This document shows positions 33,885 through 41,769 of a DNA stretch of 53,624 bases, in pieces. The notes under the pieces are model-generated. The model was not told the origin of the DNA and did no database searches. It worked only from the letters and a program-made list of their open reading frames with translations. The position numbers and the translations under genes are program-made. The stretch lies in contig CAYSRC010000011.1 in the NCBI GenBank assembly GCA_964433495.1, forward strand, positions 1 through 53,624, given 5' to 3'. The DNA is from CAYSRC01 sp964433495. GTDB taxonomy: Bacteria; Bacillota; Clostridia; Oscillospirales; Ruminococcaceae. The number at the start of each line of letters is the position of its first letter. Within the stretch, counting starts at the first letter, position 1.

Positions 33885-36407
33885 CTATTTTATGATGTAC
33901 ACGCGGTACTCGCTGCTCGTGCCGTCGGGGGCGTACACGCAGTAGGACACGTAGTCCGCGAGGCCGTCGCTGTCAAACCTGTGGTACTGCGTCTCGAGCG
34001 CCGCGCCTGAATAGAGCGGGGTCATGTTCGAGGACATGAACATCCTGTCGGCAAGCACATAGTAGGTGCCGTTGTCCGAACGCATGACCTCTCCGCCGAG
34101 CGATACCTCGACCCCGTCAAACGAGTTGTAGTCGGACGCCGAGGCGCTTGCCACCCATATCGGGTTGGACGCGGCAAAGCCGATCCCCTGTCTGCCGAGC
34201 GTTCTGTAGCTGCCGTCGTGCTCGCTGTGCACCTCGAGCCGGTAGTATTCGTCGGGGCTCAGGGTGATATCGACGGCCTCGTCGACGCTGTAAACGCCCC
34301 TGCCTGTGTAGTCCTCGCTGAAGACGAGCTCGGGCTCGAGGTCGGCGATATCATACGTGACGGGATAGCGGTAGAGCGTCACCTCGGTGAGCGGATAGAC
34401 GTCGGACGCGTGGATAAACGCCTTCGCGGCGGTCGCCTCGCTGACGCGGACGGTGTCGCCGATCCCGGCCTCGCCTATCCTCAGACGCAGCTCGGGCCCG
34501 TTGGACGAGAAGTAGCGGCCGCTCGTGAGCAGGTCCATCACGCTGTCCTCGTCGAGGGCGGGCAGGATGCCCCTTATATAGCGCGTCCCCGCCTCCTCGG
34601 CGGTGTAGTTGTTGCTCGACATAAAGCCGAAGGTGCGCTGGCCGTAGCTGAGCAGGTTGTTCCACGCGTTCATCGCGATCTTCTGCTCCATCGAGTCGTA
34701 TTCGCTGGCGGTGGTCATGATCTCAAGACCGTTGACGCCCCGCAGGCTCAGCGCCTTGCTGATGGCGTCGTTGATGTCGGCTATCTCGAACATGGCGGGT
34801 ATGTACACGACGCCGCCCGAATCGAGCACCTCGTTCACCGCATCCTGAAGAGACCACTGCCTGAACTCCGTCGCCTCGTAGTCGGCATCCGGCCTTACGT
34901 CGCTGCCGTAGATGAGCAGCCGGTACGCGTCGCCCGTCTCACCGGCGGCAATCTGCACAAAGCGGCCGCTCCCTCCCACAAGAGAATCGACCTCCGACTG
35001 CGAGAGCTGCCTTGCCTCGGCCCCCACCTCGACGCTGAACATGAAGCTCATGCCGTTGTTGTACGCAGCCGATACATTCGCCTCGACCGTCGAGTTGCGA
35101 TGCGAGATGCCCTCGACCGAGTGGGTGTGCACGTCGCCCGAGCGGAAGCCCTCGCCCATGACGGTGATGCAGTCCGACTTCCCGCTGACGGCGCACGCGC
35201 CCGACGCGTCGTTCGCCGCGGCAAAGACGGTGTGCCTGCCGCCCTCGACGGCGATGACCTCGACGTCGGTCGTGCCCACCGCGCCGGCGGCGAGCTCGGT
35301 TATCGTGAAGCTGCTGCCGCCGGGGAAGATGAACCCGGGGCAGGAGAGGGTGATCTCGGTTCCCCTGAGGGTCGAGCCCGAGACGTTCTCAAACTTGACG
35401 GGGACGGTGAACCGCTCGCCGACAAAGCGGACGTCGAGCTCGCGAAGGTGCCCCGACCCGTTGAGAGAGCGCACGTTGACCCCCTCGTCGGAGGATATCC
35501 CCCCGCAGGTGAGGGCGGTGTTCGGCGCGTTTATGTACACCTTGCACCCGCTGAACGACAGCCCGTCCGCCGCGCAGCTCTCCTCGCCGCCCGACATGTA
35601 GACGGCGCCGCCCGTAAAGGTGAGGCCGCCCGACGATATGTTGAACAGCGGCAGCTCGGCAAAGCCGCCGAACTCGCTGTCCACGTCGACGGTGAAGCTG
35701 TCGGACAGCGCGAGGGTGTCGCTCGCCTTGAGCGAGGGATGCCTGAGATAGGCCATCAGGGTGTCGTAGCTGTCGACCTGATAGGTGTAGCCCTCGACCT
35801 TTTCAAAGGACGAGAGGTTGATGACGCCCGTCATGAACAGCGCGACGGCCGCGACCGCGACGAGCGCGACAACGCCGAGCGAGATCAGCACGATCTTCCC
35901 GGCCCTGCCCTTTTTGCGCGGCTTTTGGGCGGCGCGCGCAGGTGCGCCCTGTTTGCCGCGGGAGGGCTGCGAAGCCGCCGGCCTCCCCTCACCCGCCGGC
36001 GCCGTGCGGCGCTGCTCGGCCGAGGCAGGGCTTGACGCGGCGGGCCTTACCGCGGCGGACGAAGCCTCCCCGCCGCCGGCGGGGGCGGCCCCCGCGCCGC
36101 TCATCCTCTTTTCAAACGCCTCGTACGCCCGTTTGGTATATGTCTTTTTCGCAACGGCATATATCTTGCGGCCCTCGGCCTGCGCGACCTCGTGGGCGCG
36201 CTTTAACTGGTCCTCGGTGAGCGCCTTGCCCTCGGCCGCGTCCTGTATCGCCTTTTTGGCCGCCTCATAGGCCTTTTGCCCCTCGGCGCGCGACGCGCGC
36301 TCGATCTGCTCGAGGGTGCGCTCGGGCAGCTCCATCCTCTGCGGGCGCTCGGGCGCCGTACCCTGCGGCGCGCCGGCCGAATACGAAAACTTCTGTCTGT
36401 CGTCCAT
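33885..36407 (-). CDS. Large membrane-anchored protein with a PHP-like domain
   Basis: An 840-residue protein. Residues 30-102 are helical, with two related segments around AEGQKAYEAAKKAI and AEGRKIYAVAKKTY. An Ala/Pro-rich linker precedes one membrane helix at about 171-195. The outer part has a beta-rich region (about 205-415) that looks like a right-handed helix. A PHP-type domain begins at Asp425 in GDVHTHS, and its later part has ASEYDSMEQK, LLSYGQRTFGFMSS and LLTSGRYFSSNGPEL, as in CehA/McbA metallohydrolases. The usual late Asp-x-His is replaced around GFMSSNN, so activity is doubtful. The ATG follows GGGGGAG. Substrate unknown. Confidence 0.65.
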   Translation of the reverse strand: MDDRQKFSYSAGAPQGTAPERPQRMELPERTLEQIERASRAEGQKAYEAAKKAIQDAAEGKALTEDQLKRAHEVAQAEGRKIYAVAKKTYTKRAYEAFEKRMSGAGAAPAGGGEASSAAVRPAASSPASAEQRRTAPAGEGRPAASQPSRGKQGAPARAAQKPRKKGRAGKIVLISLGVVALVAVAAVALFMTGVINLSSFEKVEGYTYQVDSYDTLMAYLRHPSLKASDTLALSDSFTVDVDSEFGGFAELPLFNISSGGLTFTGGAVYMSGGEESCAADGLSFSGCKVYINAPNTALTCGGISSDEGVNVRSLNGSGHLRELDVRFVGERFTVPVKFENVSGSTLRGTEITLSCPGFIFPGGSSFTITELAAGAVGTTDVEVIAVEGGRHTVFAAANDASGACAVSGKSDCITVMGEGFRSGDVHTHSVEGISHRNSTVEANVSAAYNNGMSFMFSVEVGAEARQLSQSEVDSLVGGSGRFVQIAAGETGDAYRLLIYGSDVRPDADYEATEFRQWSLQDAVNEVLDSGGVVYIPAMFEIADINDAISKALSLRGVNGLEIMTTASEYDSMEQKIAMNAWNNLLSYGQRTFGFMSSNNYTAEEAGTRYIRGILPALDEDSVMDLLTSGRYFSSNGPELRLRIGEAGIGDTVRVSEATAAKAFIHASDVYPLTEVTLYRYPVTYDIADLEPELVFSEDYTGRGVYSVDEAVDITLSPDEYYRLEVHSEHDGSYRTLGRQGIGFAASNPIWVASASASDYNSFDGVEVSLGGEVMRSDNGTYYVLADRMFMSSNMTPLYSGAALETQYHRFDSDGLADYVSYCVYAPDGTSSEYRVYIIK

Positions 36408-36539
36408 ACAGTGTTCTCCCCCATATATGAGAAATTGCCCCGAAACGGCGGGAACGCGCGCCGCGGCCCGCCCCGAACCGGGTTTCGGCACACAACGCGG
36501 CAAAGTGCGCACAATTTCACAATTTAACCCTACCGTAAC

Positions 36540-36568
36540 AGAATAGCAAAAAAAGCCGACAATTTCAA
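36540..36568 (-). promoter_or_regulatory. Promoter of the PHP-like gene, inside a terminator hairpin
   Basis: On the minus strand TTGAAA (36568-36563) and TATTCT (36545-36540) are 17 bases apart. The -35 hexamer falls in the loop of the spoVAD terminator and the spacer in its 3-prime arm. Confidence 0.6.
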
Positions 36569-36595
36569 CCCGAACGGGCATTTTGTCGGCTTTTA
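36548..36595 (-). terminator. Terminator of spoVAC-spoVAD
   Basis: The arms GCCGACAA and TTGTCGGC are flanked by A and T runs, so the hairpin is bidirectional. On the minus strand seven T follow the stem. It lies about 83 bases beyond the spoVAD stop. Confidence 0.85.
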
Positions 36596-36677
36596 TCCCA
36601 TTCTTTTTCGCGGCGGCGGTCGTCAAAGGCCCCGCGCCCGCTTTCCCCGGTTCCGCCTGTCCCCCGTCCGCCCCTGC

Positions 36678-37691
36678 TTACACCGGCGCGCAGATGTGCA
36701 CGAGGTGCGCAATGGACGGGATCGACTCCTTCTGCTGAAAGGTCGTCGTGCTCATGAGCGCGCCCGTCGCCATGAACAGGATATCCTTTATCTCCCGTTT
36801 TTTGAGCATCGGCAGAAAATAGGCGTTGAGCACCGCGGCCGAGCACCCGCACCCCGAGCCGCCCGCGCCGACGTCCTGGGTGTCGCGGTCGAAGATCATC
36901 TTGCCGCAGTCGAGGTGGTTGGGGACCTCGTAGCCCTCCATCGCGCACAGTCGGGCGAGGATCCGCGAGCCCACGTCGCCGAGATCCCCGGTGACGACGG
37001 CGCCGTAGTCGGACGGCTTGGTGCCCGTATCCCTGAGGTAGCGCACAAGGGTGTCCGCGGCGGCGGGCGCCATCGCGCTGCCCATGTTGTTGATGTCGCA
37101 GACCCCGAGGTCGGCCACCGCGCCAAAGCAGACGCTCTCGACATAGGGCGCGCCCTCGATCATCTGCTCGACAACGGCGCAGCCCGACGCCGTCGCCGTC
37201 CACTGCGAGGCGGGCGCGCGCTGCCCCCCGTACTCAAGCGGGAACCTGAACTGCCGCTCCGCCGAGCAAAAGTGGCTTGAGGTTATCGCAGCCGCGCGCT
37301 CGGCGTAGCCGCCGTCCACCATGACCGACGCCATCGCGAGCGACTCCGCCATCGTCGAGCACGCGCCGTACAGCCCGACAAACGGGATGGATGTCTGCCG
37401 CAGCGAGTGGGAGGTCGCGACACACTGGTTGAGCAGGTCACCGCCGAACACCATGTCGATGTCGCCGTCCTCCACCCCCGCCGAGGTCTTGGCAAGGGTG
37501 AACGCCCTCTTCTGAAGCTCGCACTCAGCCTGCTCCCACGTCTTGCAGCCGAAGGTGGTGTCATCGTCGTGGTGGTAGAAGAACCTGCCGAGCGGGCCCT
37601 CCTTCTCCTTTTTGCCGACAAACGCGGCAAAGCCCGAAACCGACGGGGTGTTTTGCAGCACGATCGTCGCCTTTCCCCTTCTTTTTGACAC
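36678..37691 (-). CDS. spoVAD: Stage V sporulation protein AD
   Basis: A 337-residue soluble protein with a thiolase-like fold. It binds dipicolinic acid and helps load it into the forespore. Family segments include DDTTFGCKTWEQAE, MVFGGDLLNQCVATS, YGACSTMAESLAMA, SHFCSAERQFRFPLEYG and DVGAGGSGCGCSAAV. Length is normal. It follows spoVAC by 17 bases, and its product would dock on the SpoVA channel in the inner forespore membrane. Confidence 0.95.
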   Translation of the reverse strand: MSKRRGKATIVLQNTPSVSGFAAFVGKKEKEGPLGRFFYHHDDDTTFGCKTWEQAECELQKRAFTLAKTSAGVEDGDIDMVFGGDLLNQCVATSHSLRQTSIPFVGLYGACSTMAESLAMASVMVDGGYAERAAAITSSHFCSAERQFRFPLEYGGQRAPASQWTATASGCAVVEQMIEGAPYVESVCFGAVADLGVCDINNMGSAMAPAAADTLVRYLRDTGTKPSDYGAVVTGDLGDVGSRILARLCAMEGYEVPNHLDCGKMIFDRDTQDVGAGGSGCGCSAAVLNAYFLPMLKKREIKDILFMATGALMSTTTFQQKESIPSIAHLVHICAPV

Positions 37692-37708
37692 AAAAACCGC
37701 CCCCTTTT

Positions 37709-38149
37709 TTAAGAAAAAAGCAGCGTCAACGCGCCCGCGAGCACCGACGCCGCAGTGCCGTATACGATGACCGGCCCCGCAATGATGAACATCTTCGAGC
37801 CGGTGCCCAGCACCGAGCCCTCGCTTTTGAACTCGAGCGCGGGCGATACCACCGCGTTGGCAAAGCCGGTTATCGGCACAAGGGTGCCCGCGCCCGCCCG
37901 CTTCGCGATCTTGTCGTACACGCCGAGGCCCGTCAACAGCGCAGAAAGCGCTATCAGAGTCACCGACGTCAGCAGCGCGGCGGCGTCCTTGTCCACCCCG
38001 TCAAGTCTCCCGTAAAACTCCAAAAAAACCTGTCCGATCACACAGATGAGCCCGCCCACCCCGAAGGCGGCGGCGCAGTCCTTTAACAGATTGCTCCTTG
38101 GCATCTCGCTCACATACAGCTCTTTGTACTCCGCGGCATCCTTTATCAT
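37709..38149 (-). CDS. spoVAC: Stage V sporulation protein AC
   Basis: A 146-residue membrane protein of the SpoVA channel that moves dipicolinic acid. Four hydrophobic helices lie at about 28-46, 58-77, 85-103 and 118-144. The family core is visible: FGVGGLICVIGQ, SALLTGLGVYDKIAKRAGAG, PITGFANAVVSPALEFKSEG and LGTGSKMFIIAG. The ATG follows CGGAGAA. No spoVAE follows before the terminator. Confidence 0.93.
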   Translation of the reverse strand: MIKDAAEYKELYVSEMPRSNLLKDCAAAFGVGGLICVIGQVFLEFYGRLDGVDKDAAALLTSVTLIALSALLTGLGVYDKIAKRAGAGTLVPITGFANAVVSPALEFKSEGSVLGTGSKMFIIAGPVIVYGTAASVLAGALTLLFS

Positions 38150-38169
38150 TGAGTTTTCTCCGTTCCGAT

Positions 38170-38215
38170 TTTGAGTTTCGCGTATATTGTTCGCGCCGCG
38201 CGCGCTTTTATGCGG
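38170..38215 (-). promoter_or_regulatory. Possible forespore promoter of spoVAC
   Basis: On the minus strand GCATA (about 38212-38208) and CAATATA (about 38188-38182) resemble a sigma-G pair, but their 19-base spacing is one longer than usual. spoVA operons are sigma-G controlled in Bacillus. Confidence 0.3.
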
Positions 38216-38223
38216 CGGCAAAA

Positions 38224-38390
38224 CGATTTTGTCCCGCGGGACGGGCTTTTTGCGCGGGGTGTCTTTTTTCCGCGGGGCATCCATCTTTCTCCGGGCCCCT
38301 TCTTTCTCCGGCCTCCTTGTCCCGCGGCTGTCTTTCTTATCCCCGGGTCGTTCGTCTCCCGCGGTCGTCCGTCTCCCGCGGGGCGTCTCC
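38224..38390 (-). repeat. Imperfect 16-20-base tandem array upstream of spoVAC
   Basis: About nine units, read on the minus strand, begin with CCGCGGGA, CCGGAGAA or CCCCGCGG and continue purine-rich. Unit lengths vary from 16 to 20 bases. The spoVAC frame stays open through it (Lys/Arg/Pro-rich), but mixed unit lengths and the good ribosome site at 38149 argue that it is not translated. Confidence 0.5.
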
Positions 38391-38552
38391 TCTTCGCGTG
38401 CCGCGCTTGCTCGAGCGGGTTTTGAGTCGGCAGCGCCGCCCGGTCGCACAGACCGCAGACAGATCGGGTCACCCTGCATAGCCGTTCCGCCGCGCGGGGC
38501 GCGGACGAGCGGCGCACGTCCAACCCCGCCGCCCGTCCCGAAAAACTGCCTG

Positions 38553-38581
38553 TTGCATTTGTACCGAAAACAGGATAATAT
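38553..38581 (+). promoter_or_regulatory. Promoter of the WYL regulator gene
   Basis: TTGCAT (38553-38558) and TAATAT (38576-38581) are 17 bases apart, about 32 bases before the TTG start. Confidence 0.7.
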
Positions 38582-38613
38582 TTTCTAAAAGAACAAAAAA
38601 GGGGGCGGTCGAC

Positions 38614-39600
38614 TTGGCGAGCGACATGCGCCGTCAGAAGCTTTTATACATCGCAAAGCTCTTGTATGAGCAGACCGACGAGGAGCACGGCGTGACCTTG
38701 AAGGAGATCGCCGACTGTCTCGAGCGGCAGGGCATCCCTTGCGAGCGCAAGGCCGTCTACCTCGACCTCGAGGCGCTGCGGGGCTTCGGCCTCGACATCG
38801 AGCTTGTCCACCGCAAACAGTTTGAGTACCGCCTCGTCTCCCGCACCTTTCAGCTGGCCGAGCTCAAGCTGTTGGTCAACGCGGTCGAGTCGTCCAAGTT
38901 CATCACCAAAAAGAAGAGCATCGAGCTCATAAAAAAGCTCGAGTCGCTCGCCTCAAAGCAGCAGGCGCGGGAGCTTCACCGCACGGTGTATGTGGACGGC
39001 AGGGTCAAAAACATGAACGAGAGCATCTACTACACCGTCGACACGGTGCACAGCGCCGTCGCGCGCGATAAAAAGCTCGAGTTTAAGTACTTCGACTACT
39101 CCCGTGACAAAAAGCGGGTGCTGCGGCACGACGGCTTCACCTATGTGGTCTCGCCGCTCGCGCTCACCTTCTCGCAGGACAACTGCTATCTGTTCGCGTA
39201 CACCCCCGCGCACGACGAGGTGCGAACCTATCGCGTCGACAAGATGAAGGACGCCGCAGTGAGCGAGTTTTCGCGCGAGATCCCCGAGCGCTTTCGCGAC
39301 TTTGACCCCGCGCGGGCGGCGGCGGTGCGCTTTGACATGTTTTCGGGCGAGCGCACGCGGGTGACCCTCAGCTTCCCCGACCGGCTGTCATCGATGGTCG
39401 TCGACCGCTTCGGCATCGACTGCATCATGGTCCCGCTCGACGACGGGCACTTTACCGTCACCATCGACGTCGCCGTCAGCCCGACCTTCTTCGGCTGGGT
39501 CGCGGGCTTCGGCGGCGAGGTGGTCATTCTCTCGCCCGCCTCGACCGCGCGACGGTACCTCGAGGCGCTCGGCCGCGCCCTCGACGCCGCCCGCGGGTGA
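38614..39600 (+). CDS. WYL-domain transcriptional regulator
   Basis: A 328-residue DNA-binding protein and one of only two plus-strand genes. An N-terminal winged helix (about 1-75; LKEIADCLERQG, ERKAVYLDLEAL) precedes a WYL domain (about 135-225; VARDKKLEFKYFDYS, VSPLALTFSQDNCYLFAY, RTYRVDKM) and a C-terminal WCX extension. WYL regulators sense ligands, sometimes nucleotides or nucleic acid. The start is TTG behind AAAGGGGGC. It is divergent from spoVAC and has no evident target operon except itself or spoVA. Confidence 0.9.
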   Translation: MASDMRRQKLLYIAKLLYEQTDEEHGVTLKEIADCLERQGIPCERKAVYLDLEALRGFGLDIELVHRKQFEYRLVSRTFQLAELKLLVNAVESSKFITKKKSIELIKKLESLASKQQARELHRTVYVDGRVKNMNESIYYTVDTVHSAVARDKKLEFKYFDYSRDKKRVLRHDGFTYVVSPLALTFSQDNCYLFAYTPAHDEVRTYRVDKMKDAAVSEFSREIPERFRDFDPARAAAVRFDMFSGERTRVTLSFPDRLSSMVVDRFGIDCIMVPLDDGHFTVTIDVAVSPTFFGWVAGFGGEVVILSPASTARRYLEALGRALDAARG

Positions 39601-40031
39601 TAAACCCCAAAGAAGCAGCCGTGAATCAGGCCGCGGTGCGTCCGAGACGATGCCCGCAGGAGATAAGCCTTTGGAACACCTTATCATGTGATTTCGGTCA
39701 TCGCGCGCCCACAGCGTCATCCGCAGGCAATAATCCTGCAAAGGGCCGGATTGAGCGCGGAGCACGAGGGACACGGCACGGGGTTCCCCGCCGCCGACCG
39801 CCGCCGAAACCCGACGCAGCCCCGCGGGCCAAACGCACAGTACACGACTTTTCCGCGCCGCCGAAGTCCGCCGCGCCGCGGGTTTTCTACCCAACCTCCA
39901 AGCCCAAAGCAAGCCCGACAAACGAGAGGCGGGCACAGCGTCCGCTTCCGATGCGGCGACAGCCGCGAGGAGCCTGCCCCGCGCAAACGGCGGCAAGCCC
40001 TATAACCCAAAGCCAAAGCGAGGTCACAGCC
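39601..40031. other. 431-base gap after the WYL gene
   Basis: No gene is supported. A weak inverted repeat, GATAAG/CTTATC, lies at about 39661-39690. A long open frame on the plus strand runs into the next gene but has no start signal or recognisable content. Confidence 0.4.
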
Positions 40032-40241
40032 ATGTTTGAGCAACCGAAAACCGATATCTTTAAGCTCATTGAGGAGAGCCGGCGGGATTTTGAGCTGATA
40101 AAGAACCGTCCCGACCTGCTCGAGGTTCTCCACTGCCGCTCGTGCGGCAACCACTGTTCGCTGAGCGCGCCCGGCTGCGGGCGGGGGATGCGCGCAGCCG
40201 CGGCCGTAAAGGCTCACCTTAGAGAGCAGGGCGACAGCTGA
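40032..40241 (+). CDS. 69-residue protein with a four-Cys motif
   Basis: The ATG follows GAGGT at eight bases. The N-terminal half is helical (MFEQPKTDIFKLIEESRRDF). The C-terminal half has Cys35, Cys38, Cys42 and Cys49 in C-x2-C-x3-C-x6-C, which could bind zinc or an iron-sulfur cluster. I do not recognise the family. It follows the WYL regulator on the same strand but over 400 bases away. Confidence 0.6.
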   Translation: MFEQPKTDIFKLIEESRRDFELIKNRPDLLEVLHCRSCGNHCSLSAPGCGRGMRAAAAVKAHLREQGDS

Positions 40242-40295
40242 GACGTTTGGGCGGGAGAAGGGCGGCGCGGTCTGTCGGCAACAGGGAAAATCCTT

Positions 40296-40500
40296 CATCT
40301 CTTCGGCGAACCCGTCGCCCGGGAAGCCCAAACGGACGCAGCCGTCGTACCTCGCCGTCGTCACCGTGCCGTCGCTGCGCCCGTCGGAACAGCGCACCGA
40401 CGCGACCGCGCCGCTCTCGTCATATTCATACGCGGCCGTCTCGCCCGCGCCGTCGGTTTAGCCCGTTATCCTGCCGTCCGCGTCTTAGAGGAGCGCGAAC
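40296..40500 (-). pseudogene. Decayed YD/RHS-like fragment
   Basis: Read on the minus strand, one frame gives DADGRITG, TDGAGETAAYEYDESG, then VTTARYDGCVRLGFPG, the texture of YD-repeat or MORN-like surface proteins. Two in-frame stop codons interrupt it near 40483 and 40459, and there is no start signal. Confidence 0.4.
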
Positions 40501-40569
40501 CTGTGTTTCCGTCGTACAGACAGCGTTCGGCAAGGGAGTCTATGGGCTTTCAAACCATGGGACAACTGC

Positions 40570-40735
40570 AACTTTAGGGCCTGCTGAGAACAAGCCCCCC
40601 TTACCGCGCGGAGCGGTCAAATGACAGCGGAACGGACATTTTACATTCGGCGCGGTATTATGCGCCTTTCGGGATATCGTTCCTATTAAGCTCGACCGGC
40701 CGACTCTCCCTTTACACAAGGGAGCCCCCAAGGGA
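40570..40735. repeat. Composite intergenic repeat, copy 4
   Basis: About 40612-40690 is a diverged copy of the 68-base unit at 30563-30630 (GGAACGGAC, ACATTCGGCGCG, TATTATGCGCCTTTCGG). It ends with the CCCTTTACACAAGGGAGCC module. Confidence 0.6.
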
Positions 40736-40737
40736 AA

Positions 40738-41367
40738 TCAATATTCGCACTCTATTGTAAAGTCGCCGAGGTCGTCGAGGTTGAAACGAGAAAGCCCGTT
40801 GTTCATGTCGAACCAGTGTGAAAGCCAATCATTGAAATTTGCTTCGCTTTGGGTTTTAATATAATCTTCGTGCAGCCCCATCTCTTTTAAGAACACACTT
40901 ATATCTTCATCCCATTCATCCACAATTTTCCTATCTCCATTTAAAGCATAATAATTACAAGTCAACACCATTTCTTCAATATCATAAGTGTAATAAAATG
41001 TTAAACTGTATAATGTTTCTTCTTCTACAACCCTCATGTTAATATCCCATCGTCCTTGCACCGTGGAAACACGAATGGAGTATTTGCCCAAACCATCCCA
41101 TGCAGATCGAAATGTAATCTCCTTTCCTCCGTCCATATAATATGTTTCACCCGGACGTACAAATCCTTTCAAATTCCTCAAGTCCGTCAGCGTATACTTA
41201 AACAAAAACGGATGCATTTCGGAGTAATATATCTCGTCAAACACGTTGTCGATCAGCTCGTCCGCATGGACGGTCAGGTAGCGGCTGCGCATCACAAAAT
41301 ACCATGTTATCCCGGCAGCGACAACAGCTATCAAGATGCCGAGCGCAATCTTTTTCCCTCTGCTCAT
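40738..41367 (-). CDS. Hypothetical protein with an N-terminal membrane anchor
   Basis: A 209-residue protein. Residues about 7-26 form a hydrophobic helix after a basic tip (MSRGKKIALGILIAVVAAG), so it is anchored or secreted. The rest is polar with many Tyr and Asp and no motif I recognise. Its DNA is visibly richer in A+T than the neighbours, which suggests transfer. AAGGAGG stands before the ATG. A TATAAT at 41440-41435 may serve it and is spanned by an inverted repeat. It lies downstream of pelG but beyond a terminator, so it is a separate unit. Confidence 0.7.
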   Translation of the reverse strand: MSRGKKIALGILIAVVAAGITWYFVMRSRYLTVHADELIDNVFDEIYYSEMHPFLFKYTLTDLRNLKGFVRPGETYYMDGGKEITFRSAWDGLGKYSIRVSTVQGRWDINMRVVEEETLYSLTFYYTYDIEEMVLTCNYYALNGDRKIVDEWDEDISVFLKEMGLHEDYIKTQSEANFNDWLSHWFDMNNGLSRFNLDDLGDFTIECEY

Positions 41368-41426
41368 CTTTCGTGTGCCTCCTTCATTCGCATGTAGAAC
41401 TCATAACCGTGTAGTCCTCCCTCACC

Positions 41427-41449
41427 TTGTCAATATTATAAACTGACAA
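41427..41449 (-). promoter_or_regulatory. Inverted repeat over a -10 element
   Basis: TTGTCA (41427-41432) and TGACAA (41444-41449) flank 11 bases that contain TATAAT on the minus strand. No good -35 is visible. It resembles an operator, upstream of the 209-residue protein gene. Confidence 0.4.
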
Positions 41450-41516
41450 TCGCTGAAAAGGAATGTCGACTGCGTGCTCAGAGGGCTGCAAAGCAAACCA
41501 AAATGATTGTAAAACA

Positions 41517-41549
41517 GCGGAGGCCAAGGTAAAAAGCCTTGACCTCCGC
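41517..41549 (-). terminator. Terminator downstream of the pel operon
   Basis: A 13-bp stem with one G-U pair around a 7-base loop, followed by TGTTTTAC. It is about 220 bases beyond pelG; the sequence between shows no gene. Confidence 0.65.
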
Positions 41550-41769
41550 CGGTTGTTTTGACATCGGAGCCACACCGATACGGCAAAGCCGCCTTTGAAA
41601 TAACCGTGATCCGTCGGACGCCCGCTCGGAAGCAGTTGATAAAACCGATGCAACAGATCGCGCCGCCCCCGCTTCTGAGCCGACCGATCCCCCCGCTCTT
41701 TTCGGCGGCGGGCCGCCTTGCAGCCGAAGCTTCCGCACACCGGGCCTCTCTTTCGGATCACACGTTGTC

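Noticed and set aside
38150..38479. N-terminal extension of SpoVAC, since the frame stays open for 110 codons
   Set aside because: SpoVAC has no such extension, the composition is low-complexity from a tandem array, and a proper ribosome site precedes 38149.
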